Shown: in pieces, positions 27,412 to 35,543 of the stretch
Layout: each line of letters starts with the position of its first letter
How positions within the stretch are numbered: the first letter of the stretch is position 1
Assembly (NCBI RefSeq): GCF_021390535.1
Contig: NZ_JAJUXG010000007.1
Location: 124,001-188,000, forward strand
From: Dyadobacter sp. CY312
GTDB lineage: Bacteria; Bacteroidota; Bacteroidia; Cytophagales; Spirosomataceae
Direction: 5' to 3'
DNA length: 64,000 nt
Notes under the pieces: generated by a model
What the model saw: the letters and a program-made list of their open reading frames with translations, nothing else
Told to the model about the DNA's origin: nothing
The model's database searches: none
Position numbers and translations under genes: made by a program

Positions 27412-27466
27412 TTCAAAAATACGGAATGGAATAGGTGATGAAGTTGAGTGGTAAATAAAACAAATC

Positions 27467-27967
27467 TCATACATTAACCAGATGCTGCTCTGGCCAGGGT
27501 AATCCTTTTCCTGTTTCGCAGAAGAGTTTCAGACTTCTCATAAACAGTCCCCACGTATAGTTGCATTCGGCGAACATGGGGGTGTAAGCTTTCCAGTTTT
27601 CATGCTGGAAAACAAGTAGCGTGATCTCGTCACCTTCAATCTGTTGTATTTGTCCGCCCATTTCGGGATGGGAATTAAGGATTGTTTCCTTATTACCTCC
27701 TTCGAGTTTAAATGTAAAGTTTGTGCCGACCCATTCGCTTGCTCCTTTTGTACAAAGCCAGGCCACCAGCTTCGAAGGAATTAGTTCGGTGATTTGCATT
27801 TCTTTAAAATATTCAGGACCGAATTGGAAGCGTGACAAAGTACCAACTTCTGCAATAGCTTTAGTATCGCGCGTCCACCACGCGGACAAACCTTCCTGAC
27901 TTGTGATGGCTTCGTACACCTTTTCCTCAGGTGCGTCTATGAGGACTTGATGATGAATATTTGGCAT
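27467..27967 (-). CDS. SRPBCC/AHSA1-like domain protein
   Basis: The product has 166 residues, with the usual start MPNIHHQVLIDAPEEKVYEAITSQEGLSAWWT of AHSA1 (activator of Hsp90 ATPase-like, SRPBCC superfamily) proteins. The end GLFMRSLKLFCETGKGLPWP is also typical. The helix-grip fold binds hydrophobic ligands, and the substrate is unknown. It is the first of a minus-strand pair with the YdeI-family gene; the small membrane protein lies 12 bp upstream and may share the transcript. Confidence 0.88.
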   Translation of the reverse strand: MPNIHHQVLIDAPEEKVYEAITSQEGLSAWWTRDTKAIAEVGTLSRFQFGPEYFKEMQITELIPSKLVAWLCTKGASEWVGTNFTFKLEGGNKETILNSHPEMGGQIQQIEGDEITLLVFQHENWKAYTPMFAECNYTWGLFMRSLKLFCETGKGLPWPEQHLVNV

Positions 27968-27979
27968 GGTCGATTGGGT

Positions 27980-28276
27980 TTAATTTTGAAAGAGTATCAA
28001 AGATATAATGACTGCCGGGGCAGCTGCAAAGTATAAAGCGCTTGCCCAGAATGCAGCTTTTTGATATTTTGAATCATTCCTGGTTTTTCTATTCTGAAAT
28101 GCAATAAATCCCATACCTATCGGTGCGACAAGAACCAAATAAAACGTACCAAGAGAGGCCATCCCCGACCATTCTCCAAACAAGCTTGTGAGACTCAGCA
28201 GCAATAATCCACCATAATTTGCAAAAACAAAAAGCAATTTCAGATTTAGAGAGTTGGCTACGTTTCTGTTCAGCAC
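27980..28276 (-). CDS. Small membrane protein of unknown function
   Basis: The product has 98 residues and three likely transmembrane helices: LLFVFANYGGLLLLSLTSLF, GTFYLVLVAPIGMGFIAF, and AAFWASALYFAAAPAVIISLILF. Short basic loops (NRKTRNDSKYQK) lie between them. I recognise no family. It precedes the SRPBCC and YdeI-family genes on the same strand with a 12-bp gap, so it is probably co-transcribed. Confidence 0.65.
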   Translation of the reverse strand: MLNRNVANSLNLKLLFVFANYGGLLLLSLTSLFGEWSGMASLGTFYLVLVAPIGMGFIAFQNRKTRNDSKYQKAAFWASALYFAAAPAVIISLILFQN

Positions 28277-28570
28277 TTATCTTTTCAATTTTAGGAACCA
28301 AAGTAAGTCTGTTAATGGTACCAGCAGATAGATGGTCAGGATGGCCAATAAGTCGTTTGATATCATTATTAATTTAAGAATGATTCGGTCAATAAATACT
28401 AACTGCTTTCATAATTGGTTGGCTTGTGCCTGTTTCACAAAAATATGAGGATAAGGTTTTACTGCAAAATGGACTGTTAATTAAAACCGTGTACTAAGTA
28501 GTTGAGTCTAAAGTGTTCAAAATCAGATCAGATATTAGCCATTCGTGATTAACTTGGCGAAGATAAACCT

Positions 28571-28792
28571 TTGCTCAAAAACGTTATGTATAAGACAATT
28601 AAAAAGTACAGTATCTGTATTGCGGGCATTTTGCTCACCTGTTCTTTTAGAATTTCTACACCGCCACGCAACTTTTTTGACAGGCTTGGTTTTTCAAATA
28701 GTCAGCATATTTCAACAGAGATGTTTGGCGACACCATCCTACGAGATACAATTCGGGGGGAACGCATCACCGTTGCCTTACTGGCGATTTAG
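28571..28792 (+). CDS. Short ORF with signal-like N-terminus, possibly a gene fragment
   Basis: This 73-residue frame may really begin at Met6 (MYKTIKKYSICIAGILLTC), which resembles a signal peptide. The rest, about 45 residues (FFDRLGFSNSQHISTEMFGD), matches nothing I know. It stands alone in a region of decaying genes, with about 300 bp of empty sequence upstream. It may be the 5' stump of a lost secreted protein or chance. Confidence 0.25.
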   Translation: MLKNVMYKTIKKYSICIAGILLTCSFRISTPPRNFFDRLGFSNSQHISTEMFGDTILRDTIRGERITVALLAI

Positions 28793-28810
28793 TAAATAGG
28801 AGTTTTGGAT

Positions 28811-29257
28811 TCAGGCGATCCATGTGCTTTCTACCTTAATTACAATCCATTTCTGATTTACATTTTCAAGATACAAGTAACCCAAGCCGCATTTTGAGCC
28901 ACACCCGTATTCAACAGTCATGATTGCTTTTTCTTTCTTTTTGTCAAAATAAATCTTTGAGAAAGATAGCTCGCCGGCAAATTTGGGATATTTGGCTTCC
29001 CAATTCTCGTATTCATAATCAGGTTTTAATTCAGACAGGTATTTGAAATTGAACTTCTGAGATTGGTATTTTGGGATGTCAATTCTGTATTTGTTTGCGT
29101 TCAGTGGCTGAAATTCTTTGGAGACAAATCGCGCATCATCCTGATAAATCAAATGGACGGAGTCGGAAATCGCAAGGACCAGATTTAGCGTATCGTTTCT
29201 TAAAGCTTCCCTTTCACGAACACAATCGGGATTCTCTTTTATAACAGTGCTTTGCAC
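28811..29257 (-). pseudogene. Probable 5'-truncated gene for a small secreted or lipid-anchored protein
   Basis: The visible frame encodes 148 residues from a GTG at 29257. The coding frame stays open 14 codons further upstream (DYNFSVSDKTK) until a TAA at about 29300, without any ATG and without a signal peptide. The C-terminus, VEYGCGSKCGLGYLYLENVNQKWIVIKVESTWIA, looks like a normal protein end seen in Bacteroidota lipoproteins. I infer that the true N-terminus was lost at about 29299, where it abuts the end of the DUF1016 pseudogene. It could instead be a real short cytoplasmic protein. Confidence 0.5.
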
Positions 29258-29299
29258 CTTAGTCTTGTCCGAAACTGAAAAGTTATAGTCCCATATTAT

Positions 29300-30310
29300 T
29301 TATTTCGTGGCATTCAACTCGTTTAAAACCAAAGTTTGCAGTTCTTCCTTCGGCAGTAAAAGCTGATATTCGGCAACGCCTATGGGTTTATTAATGTCTT
29401 GCAGAGCAATTTCTACGTCAAGATGATCTTTATCTGCACAGAGGATGATTCCGATAGATTGGTTTTCATTTTCACTTTTTTCCAGGCGATCCAGTAAAGA
29501 AAGGTATAGATTCATTTTTCCAACATACTCTGCTTTAAAGCCTCCGATTTTTAATTCGATCGCTACCTACGCACGTAAGCCTCTGTGGAAGAATAACATA
29601 TCTACAAAGTATTCTTTACCATTATATTCCAGTCTGTACTGGTTGCCAATAAAGCTGAATCCTCTTCCCAATTCCAATATAAAGGATCTGATTTTGGCAA
29701 TGAGTCTGTTTTCGAGTTCTAGTTCTTTTACTGGTTCGGTAATACCCAAAAATCCAAGGTTATACGTGCTTTTGAATACCTCACTGACATAATCCGCATG
29801 TGCAGTTGGAAGCGTTTGATCAAAATTGTGTGTTTTGATCTGCTTTTGTGCCTGAGTATAGCTATCCATTTTGATGGCATTGAGCAATAAATCTCTCGAC
29901 CAACCTTTTGTCAGGACTTCGTTAGCGTAAAAGCGGACCGCATCAAGGGACTGCAACTTGTCCAGAAGAAGCAAGTTGTGTCCCCAAGGCAAAACTGCTA
30001 CGGCTTGTAGCAGTTTTGTATCTGCCTGATAATAACGCTCATATAAACGTTTCATATTCCAAAGATTTCGCGGAGACAAACCCATATCCGGAAACTCGGC
30101 TTTTAAATCAACAGATAATTGTTTCACAACACCACTGCCATAGCCTTCTTCAAGTTGTCTGTCTGAAAGTAATTTCCCCAGATTCCAGTACACCGAATTA
30201 GCAGTGTTGTTTATTTGCCTGGCGATAGCAGTCCGAGCCATTCTGATCTCAGCAACGGCTCGGCTTAATATTTCGCTATACTCATCTTCATTTATGGTCA
30301 ATTGGGACAT
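29300..30310 (-). pseudogene. DUF1016/YhcG-type PDDEXK nuclease gene interrupted by one amber stop codon
   Basis: Residues 1-247 (MSQLTINEDEYSEILSRAVAEI ...) carry the DUF1016 N-terminal helical domain (LSPRNLWNMKRLYERYY, LPWGHNLLLLDKL). They end in the nuclease strand YNGKEYFVDMLFFHRGLRA. A TAG at 29567-29569 then stops translation. In the same frame, 88 further codons continue exactly as the family does: VAIELKIGGFKAEYVGKMNLYLSLLD, ending LNELNATK. The stop falls between the catalytic Asp (VDMLF) and the Glu-x-Lys (ELK) of the PDDEXK site, so the short product lacks the active site. Intact relatives occur in defence islands and mobile regions. A sequencing error is possible. Confidence 0.88.
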
Positions 30311-30384
30311 TTCGGTAACATGGTATTTTAGTTCGAAAACGCATAAATTGTTTGTAAGCCGTATATCACAGTATTATCCGTTTC

Positions 30385-30894
30385 TTAACTCATTTTCTCA
30401 ACCCATTCCTCGGCTCGTTCCACCACAAACTTATCAATTTTATTGTCTCCAGATGTAACCGTTAATCCGTTGTCAATCAATCCAGCGGTTTTGGTTCTTT
30501 CAACCTTTTTAATGTCCGTCAGGTCGATTGAAAGTTCGTGATTTTGGATATTCAATTTGTGTGATTTAAAAACCAGTCTTTTGTTTGTCAGGAAAAGTTT
30601 TCCTCCAACTGCTTCGAGAACTTTAAAATGATTGGCTCCGGTTTGAAATAAAATATTTTCGTCCGGCTCGGTATCTATTTTTGTTGATGCTCCTACAAAT
30701 TTTGGAAATTGAAAATAACGGACAAATGTCCCGAATAGAAATCCAAAAAGGATACCGTTTATCAGTCCGTAAATTACTACGTGCCCAACAAAATTCGCCG
30801 AGAAAAGATCACCTGCCCATATTTTCTCAACAATCTTAAACAGAGTCATCGTCGTTCCAAAATACAGCGCTTCCCTAATATTGAATCTTTTCAT
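30385..30894 (-). CDS. Membrane-anchored GRAM/PH-like domain protein
   Basis: The product has 169 residues. Two hydrophobic segments lie near the N-terminus (EALYFGTTMTLFKIVEK and VGHVVIYGLINGILFGFLFGTF). A C-terminal beta domain follows (ILFQTGANHFKVLEAVGGKLFLTNKRLVFKS ... LTDIKKVERTK), which is the GRAM/PH-like pattern. The start ATG overlaps the stop of the upstream xre gene by 4 bp, so translation is coupled. It is the third gene of the DUF2975-xre-GRAM operon. The role is unknown; a lipid- or membrane-sensing function is inferred from the fold only. Confidence 0.75.
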   Translation of the reverse strand: MKRFNIREALYFGTTMTLFKIVEKIWAGDLFSANFVGHVVIYGLINGILFGFLFGTFVRYFQFPKFVGASTKIDTEPDENILFQTGANHFKVLEAVGGKLFLTNKRLVFKSHKLNIQNHELSIDLTDIKKVERTKTAGLIDNGLTVTSGDNKIDKFVVERAEEWVEKMS

Positions 30895-31103
30895 TTATCC
30901 TCATTTACATATTCCAGAATGTCGCCCGGCTGGCAATTCAGTACCTGGCATATGGCTTCCAGCGTACTAAAACGAATTGCTTTGGCTTTTCCTGTTTTTA
31001 AAATCGAAAGATTCGATAGCGTTAAACCTACTTTTTCGGAAAGCTCATTCAAAGATATTTTTCGCTTGGCCATCATCACATCCAGATTCACTATTATGGG
31101 CAT
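30891..31103 (-). CDS. Small Xre-family helix-turn-helix regulator (YozG-like)
   Basis: The product has 70 residues and is one HTH_26/Xre domain: MAKRKISLNELSEKVGLTLSNLSILKTGKAKAIRFSTLEAICQVLNCQPGDILEY. This is the usual size and layout of the regulators found next to DUF2975 membrane proteins. It begins 3 bp after the stop of the DUF2975 gene and overlaps the next gene by 4 bp. It likely controls its own operon. A decayed copy of part of this gene lies at 31834-31862. Confidence 0.92.
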   Translation of the reverse strand: MPIIVNLDVMMAKRKISLNELSEKVGLTLSNLSILKTGKAKAIRFSTLEAICQVLNCQPGDILEYVNEDK

Positions 31104-31106
31104 ACG

Positions 31107-31664
31107 CTAGATGGTTAACTCGTTTTCTTTTTGAATTTCTATGCCTCTTTTTACAATCTGCACAATGACAAAAAGTACCACCGCCATAAAAAGCCAGACA
31201 TCGGAGCCAGCGAGATCCAGCGCTTGCAGATCCGCTTTTGCAGCACCTTGTTGGGCGAGCCACACGGAATACTCAGACCCGGAATGAGAAAACAGACCAA
31301 TGCCCAACGCCAGATAAGAAAGATTTAAAATGAAGTGCCTCAATTCCTTACTGAAAGGTTGTGAAATGTTAAGCGTCTTCTCGGTGAATAACTTGACAAT
31401 AAGGTAGAACATGATAGCCTTTAGCACAGCTACGATATTCATGATCAAGGTGATTACCATAAAATTCCCACGGTCAAAAGCATGAAGACTCGATAGATAA
31501 TCCGCTCCTTCCCAAAAATTTACAACACCACTAGGGTTTATAAACAGTGTAATAAAAGTGTTGACAGCAACACCGCCCGCCTCAACACACAAGCCAATAA
31601 AAATGATCCACGAAAGTATTTGCAACACCTTCAGGACCTGATCGGTAGTGATTTTAATTTCCAT
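31107..31664 (-). CDS. DUF2975-family membrane protein
   Basis: The product has 185 residues from the ATG at 31664 (MEIKITTDQVLKVLQILSWI). An ATG 20 codons upstream lies in an AT-rich leader and is less likely. It has four transmembrane helices (ILSWIIFIGLCVEAGGVAVNTFITLF, FMVITLIMNIVAVLKAIMFYLIV, FILNLSYLALGIGLF, VWLFMAVVLFVIVQIV), with the DUF2975 pattern KLFTEKTLNISQPFS between helices. It is the first gene of the operon with a YozG-like regulator and a GRAM protein. DUF2975/Xre pairs are widespread and their function is unknown; a membrane sensor controlling the regulator is a guess. Confidence 0.85.
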   Translation of the reverse strand: MEIKITTDQVLKVLQILSWIIFIGLCVEAGGVAVNTFITLFINPSGVVNFWEGADYLSSLHAFDRGNFMVITLIMNIVAVLKAIMFYLIVKLFTEKTLNISQPFSKELRHFILNLSYLALGIGLFSHSGSEYSVWLAQQGAAKADLQALDLAGSDVWLFMAVVLFVIVQIVKRGIEIQKENELTI

Positions 31665-31739
31665 AATGAACAGGATATTAGAATTTGAAAAGTCAAATAT
31701 CAGTAAATATTTATTGATAATCAATAAATATTGTTTTTT

Positions 31740-31764
31740 CCTTGGCCCGTGTCTTCACGGGACT
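31740..31764 (+). repeat. 25-bp direct repeat, left copy (partner 32913-32937)
   Basis: CCTTGGCCCGTGTCTTCAC followed by GGGACT matches 32913-32937 at 24 of 25 positions, with only G versus C at position 20. The two copies enclose the rhuM gene, 1173 bp apart. They could mark a cassette, or simply be two copies of a dispersed repeat. Confidence 0.8.
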
Positions 31765-31833
31765 GCGAGCGATAAAAGGCCTGTGTGGAGACACAGACCA
31801 TGGTTGAGCGGTCTGGAGACTACGATCAACTAG
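31740..31833. repeat. Palindromic dispersed element between rhuM and the DUF2975 operon
   Basis: It begins CCTTGGCCCGTGTCTTCAC and contains CCTGTGTGGAGACACAGACC at 31780-31799, the same core as the element at 16514-16604. It ends just before GGCTGGCAATTCAG, where homology to the nearby xre gene begins. The exact abutment suggests insertion into, or deletion next to, an old xre copy. Confidence 0.55.
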
Positions 31834-31862
31834 GGCTGGCAATTCAGCACTTGGCATATGGC
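31834..31862 (-). pseudogene. Short remnant of a second xre gene
   Basis: The 29 bp match 30928-30956 inside the intact xre gene at 27 positions. On the minus strand the remnant encodes AICQVLNCQP followed by TAG, against AICQVLNCQPGD in the intact copy. The match stops abruptly at the edge of the palindromic element. It shows that an extra copy of the regulator once stood here. Confidence 0.7.
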
Positions 31863-31877
31863 GTAATATGAATATAC

Positions 31878-32882
31878 CTACTTCTTTTTCGCTCCCTGTT
31901 CGATTGTTTTCAGGCTTTCCAAATAGTTTTGCTCTGCCTCGCTTAGTGTTTTTGCCTGGTACTTTTTGTATTCTGTGGTGGCCTTTTCTACGGCTGTGTC
32001 GTGGCTTATTTTGCCAGCGCCCTCTAATAACTTTTCTCCGCTCATGGTAAGAATGCGGTCCAAATGCACAGCCCAATCTTTCATTGTCATTGTCTGTTCA
32101 CGTTCTGCTTGTCGTTCGGCAAAGTCTAAGTAACCCGAAACAATTTGTCCCAATGCCCGCAATTCTTTCTCGTCTAAATAATTTTTGGCTACAACAACAT
32201 CTTTTAAATACGGGCGATTGCCGGTAAAGGTCATCAATCCCAAATATTCTTTTTCCGCATCGACACGGTTAAAAATTACTTCGGCTGCGGTTTGTCCGTG
32301 AACGGCAAAATGAATTTTGTTCTGAACCTTTTTGAAAAATTCAAACGAAACATCGGCTCTAGGGTCGTAGTCCACGCTGGTTGAATAAATTTCCAATATC
32401 TGGCGGTAAAATACTTTTTCGGAGGCACGAATATCACGTATACGCTGCAAAAGCTCTGTCCAATATCCGCCACCGCCAAGGTTTTTCATACGCTCATCGT
32501 CCATGGTAAAGCCTTTGATGATGTACTCCTTCAACCGCTCGGTAGCCCAAATTCGAAATTGAGTAGCAATTTTTGAGTTTACACGGTAGCCGAGCGAAAT
32601 GATCATATCAAGGCTGTAATGATTTGTGTTGTATTTTTTACCGTCTGCGGCAGTTCGTAAGAATTTCTTACTAACTGAAGTTTCCTGCAATTCGCCCTCG
32701 TCGAAAATGTTTTTAATATGTTGTGTAATGCCGGGGCGTTCTATGCAGTAAAGAGTTGCCAACTGGTCTTGCGTAAGCCAAACATCTTTTTCGTTCATGC
32801 GCACATCGACAGAAACACTTTCGTTTTCGGTTTTAAAGATGATGAACTCCGAACGGTTTTCAGTGTTTTTACTTTTTGTCAT
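31878..32882 (-). CDS. RhuM-family protein (virulence RhuM-like)
   Basis: The product has 334 residues. The N-terminal half is the classic RhuM core: VWLTQDQLATLYCIERPGITQHIKNIF, KKYNTNHYSLDMIISLGYRVNSKIATQFRIWATERLKEY. The middle holds RIRDIRASEKVFYRQILEIYSTSVDYDP, and the C-terminal part is helical. RhuM proteins occur on genomic islands, often near restriction or toxin-antitoxin genes. Their biochemical role is not settled, although the N-terminus looks DNA-binding. The gene stands alone between 25-bp direct repeats at 31740 and 32913, which suggests acquisition as a unit. Length and motifs look intact. Confidence 0.9.
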   Translation of the reverse strand: MTKSKNTENRSEFIIFKTENESVSVDVRMNEKDVWLTQDQLATLYCIERPGITQHIKNIFDEGELQETSVSKKFLRTAADGKKYNTNHYSLDMIISLGYRVNSKIATQFRIWATERLKEYIIKGFTMDDERMKNLGGGGYWTELLQRIRDIRASEKVFYRQILEIYSTSVDYDPRADVSFEFFKKVQNKIHFAVHGQTAAEVIFNRVDAEKEYLGLMTFTGNRPYLKDVVVAKNYLDEKELRALGQIVSGYLDFAERQAEREQTMTMKDWAVHLDRILTMSGEKLLEGAGKISHDTAVEKATTEYKKYQAKTLSEAEQNYLESLKTIEQGAKKK

Positions 32883-32912
32883 AGTTTCAAATTTACTTCA
32901 GTGCCCTATTTG

Positions 32913-32937
32913 CCTTGGCCCGTGTCTTCACCGGACT
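32913..32937 (+). repeat. 25-bp direct repeat, right copy (partner 31740-31764)
   Basis: It has the same sequence as the left copy except for one base, and lies 30 bp upstream of the rhuM start codon. The bases that follow (AGTGTTGATTTGCC) are not shared in the same order with the left copy, so this one may be a truncated element. Confidence 0.8.
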
Positions 32938-33860
32938 AGTGTTGATTTGCCAGGGCTGTGACAGCACTATAGCCGTCAACTTAAAATTTTGTTGATATGT
33001 GAGAATAAGGACAGACAATTTGTTTTGGTGTTCTTATTCTTTTAAATATTATCTACTCAGGGGTGTTAATTACTTACCGACAATGCTAGCCTGTCGAAAG
33101 TGGGGTGCCGCTAGCCGCGTGCGTATGCTACGCGTGTGAGAGCATTTTTTCGATTTGACATTTTGTGGACGCCGTGCAGGTACTTTTTTTCGGTCTATCG
33201 CTTCGGTCAAGAAAAAAGTACAATAACATGAAGAGTTCGAAGAAAAATGAAATCTATTATGTTGCCTACTATTATAGCAACACAGACCAGGGTTTAGGTG
33301 ATAGGCTTTTTCAAAGCCGTATTTATTTATGTCTTTCATGCAAACTTCTTTTGTTTAGCGATTTACATTATCTGCGACATGAACAAGGTTTCGAGCTTAT
33401 TTAAAAGCTTTCTCTATCATAGTCTCAGATGCAAGTCAACCAAATTTGAAGTGAGCACTTTGCCCGGCGTTAGACATCAAATGTAATTGGTTGCTAGAAG
33501 GTTTTTACCCAATCAATTTTACATTTAAAATATAAAAGTAATCTATCAAAACACTTAAAATGGCTCTATCTGAAATTTTTATTGATCCGACGCTTTCGAT
33601 CAGTATTATTTGGCATAACTCCGGGTCAAGATTATTGTGATTTGAATGCATGAAATAATTGTAAGTTGTGTTTCACGGGTAGGGATAACATGCAGTAATT
33701 TCCTGCCTACTACCTTGTTTTCTACACTTTTGATAAGATGTGAACGATTCAGTACTTAAAATGATAAAATTGAAGGCTTCGGCTCCGCTCGGCCTGACAT
33801 CGTCCCAGAATAAAAGATGTCTAGTATTGCATAAATTGAATATTGTTTATTCTATTACGA

Positions 33861-33903
33861 AAAGTCCGGAAGCGCTACCAATAACATAGCATTCCCGGAC
33901 TTT
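33861..33903 (-). terminator. Intrinsic terminator of the second GH29 gene
   Basis: AAAGTCCGG at 33861-33869 pairs perfectly with CCGGACTTT at 33895-33903. An imperfect extension (GAAGCGCTA/TAGCATTC) closes the loop. It lies 48 bp downstream of the fucosidase stop codon, and T-rich bases follow on the minus strand. Confidence 0.75.
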
Positions 33904-33950
33904 CTTTAAACTACACTGTCAGAAAATTCCCTGAGCAGAACCTCTAAAAC

Positions 33951-35372
33951 CTACTCAATAACCAACAAATAAGCAGCCTGCACACCAACTTCTTCGCTCG
34001 TTTTCGCAGGAACCAAAACACTTCCATCTTTCTGTTTCAACGCCTTTTTACTTCCTGCAAGAGTTATTTTAGCAGTTTTTGGGATAGTTAATCCTTCTGG
34101 TTTCAGGCTGGTTGGGAGTTTTTCTCCGGCATCGGCCAGGTAGAAAGCGTAGGTGGTGTTGCCTTTTTTGGTGTATGCCCATTTGCCTTGGCGGTAGGGA
34201 GCGAGGGGTTTGGTGTCATAAATACCAACGCTGTTTGTTTTCATCCATTTACCTATTTCTTCCAGGCGGGTGTATGCTTCCTGATGCCATTCGCCGTCGG
34301 GGCCAGGTGCTACATTCAGCAAGAGGTTCCCGCCTTTTGCGACAATATCCACGAGTGTGTGCACCAGTTTTTCAGTGGATTTAAAATTTTCCTTCGGGAT
34401 ATATGACCACGAATCTCCCATTGTGATGCATGATTCCCAAGGGATAGACATGTAGTGATCTGGGATTTGCTGCTCAGGTGTCACGTAGTTTTCAAACTCG
34501 CCCGTGACGGTGCGGTCTACTACTAGCAGTCCGGGTTGATGTGAACGTGCCATTTTTGCAATTTTGGCCATGTCTATATCCTGCTCGTAAGGAATGGATT
34601 TCTGCCAGCTGATCTTCGGATCAATGGTGTTGAAAGGGCGTACCCAGCCGCCATCCAGCCATAGAATATCCACCGAGCCGTAATCCGTCATCAGCTCTTC
34701 GATCTGGTTGTAAGTGAAGTTTTTGAACTTCTCCCAGATCTCTGGTTTTTTCTTTGGATCGTATGTCGAGTTGCGATCCTTTGGAGGGAAATATGGCCAC
34801 CAGTATGAATCTACATTCCAGTCGGGTTTGGAGAAATATGTTCCCGTCATAAAACCTTCGTTGCGGAATGCGGAAAGGATTTCTTTGGTAATGTTACTCT
34901 TCGGATTTGATTTAAATGGCGTATTGGTGATCTTGTAATCGGTATGTTTGGAGTCAAACATCGCAAAACCGTCGTGGTGTTTGGTGGTAAACACAAGGTA
35001 TTTCATCCCGGCGTTTTTGGCTGCAGTGGCCCATTTTTCAGGATTAAATTTCACCGGATTAAACTCCTTCGATATGTTTTCATATGCCTTTTTGTATTCA
35101 TACCAGTTGTGAGAATGCGGACCTTTGCGCTCGCACCAGCCCTCATCTTCCGGGCACAGCGACCACGATTCTACGATACCCCACTGGCTGTAGGTGCCCC
35201 AGTGCATCATCAACCCGAATTTTACATCCTGCCATTTGGCAAGTTTCTGCTGCACAAGCGGATCGGTCGGTACTACATATTTGGAATGATCTTGCTCGGA
35301 ATGCTGCTGAGCGGATGTCGTCAGCGTAGTAAAAACGGCAAGGGTAGAGAGTAAAAGGGTATTGATTTTCAT
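33951..35372 (-). CDS. GH29-family alpha-L-fucosidase
   Basis: The product has 473 residues. The signal peptide ends TTLTTSAQQ. The GH29 barrel is complete: WQDVKFGLMMHWGTYSQWGIVESW, FTTKHHDGFAMFDSKHTDYK, FMTGTYFSKPDWNVDSYWWP, and SVDILWLDGGWVRP with Asp240 as nucleophile. KGGNLLLNVAPGPDGEW follows, then a short C-terminal beta-sandwich. No discoidin domain is present, unlike the copy at 24677. The W-L-D-G context differs from the W-H-D-G there, so the two fucosidases probably prefer different linkages. It lies about 170 bp downstream of a glycosylasparaginase on the same strand. Together they could remove core fucose and then split GlcNAc-Asn. Confidence 0.94.
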   Translation of the reverse strand: MKINTLLLSTLAVFTTLTTSAQQHSEQDHSKYVVPTDPLVQQKLAKWQDVKFGLMMHWGTYSQWGIVESWSLCPEDEGWCERKGPHSHNWYEYKKAYENISKEFNPVKFNPEKWATAAKNAGMKYLVFTTKHHDGFAMFDSKHTDYKITNTPFKSNPKSNITKEILSAFRNEGFMTGTYFSKPDWNVDSYWWPYFPPKDRNSTYDPKKKPEIWEKFKNFTYNQIEELMTDYGSVDILWLDGGWVRPFNTIDPKISWQKSIPYEQDIDMAKIAKMARSHQPGLLVVDRTVTGEFENYVTPEQQIPDHYMSIPWESCITMGDSWSYIPKENFKSTEKLVHTLVDIVAKGGNLLLNVAPGPDGEWHQEAYTRLEEIGKWMKTNSVGIYDTKPLAPYRQGKWAYTKKGNTTYAFYLADAGEKLPTSLKPEGLTIPKTAKITLAGSKKALKQKDGSVLVPAKTSEEVGVQAAYLLVIE

Positions 35373-35438
35373 TTGGTTAGCGATTGGCTATTAGCAACAA
35401 ACTTTTAGCGACGTGACATTAATTTGGTATAATTTGAC

Positions 35439-35517
35439 GCAAAGCAGGAAAGGCAGGAGCAAAGACCGGAAAGCTTTTTCTTTTTTAGCGTTCTTTGTTT
35501 TTTTCTTTTCTGCTTTG
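35439..35517. repeat. Long imperfect hairpin between fucosidase and glycosylasparaginase
   Basis: CAAAGCAG at 35440-35447 pairs with CTGCTTTG at 35510-35517, and CAAAGA/TCTTTG forms an inner stem. The purine-rich left arm and T-rich right arm resemble the AACCACAAAG hairpins at 16735 and 39547. It may end transcription partly between the two minus-strand genes, or mark an mRNA processing site. Confidence 0.45.
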
Positions 35518-35543
35518 TGCGGCGGGCGTTCCCGTGAAACACT

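Larger units (their letters stand above)
32883..33950. other. 1.07-kb region without a recognisable gene
   Basis: It contains the right 25-bp repeat (32913-32937) and a GC-rich palindromic stretch at about 33100-33145 (GCTAGCCGCGTGCGTATGCTACGCGTGTG). An inverted repeat lies at 33181-33220 (TACTTTTTT/AAAAAAGTA), and a terminator at 33861-33903. Short frames on both strands have no start context, family resemblance or sensible composition. Together with its flanks it looks like scarred accessory DNA. The stretch CGGTC-TATCGCTT-CGGTC within the inverted repeat may belong to a dispersed repeat. Confidence 0.5.

Noticed and set aside
33070-33404. Overlapping short frames on both strands
   Set aside because: They have low-quality composition, no start context, and cross the inverted repeat at 33181-33220.
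33560-33640. A 26-residue ORF starting MALSEIFIDPTLS
   Set aside because: Too short to support; no recognisable family and no conserved neighbour.
33720-33885. ORF of 42 residues starting MIKLKASAPLG
   Set aside because: It runs into the terminator of the fucosidase gene and has no sign of conservation.
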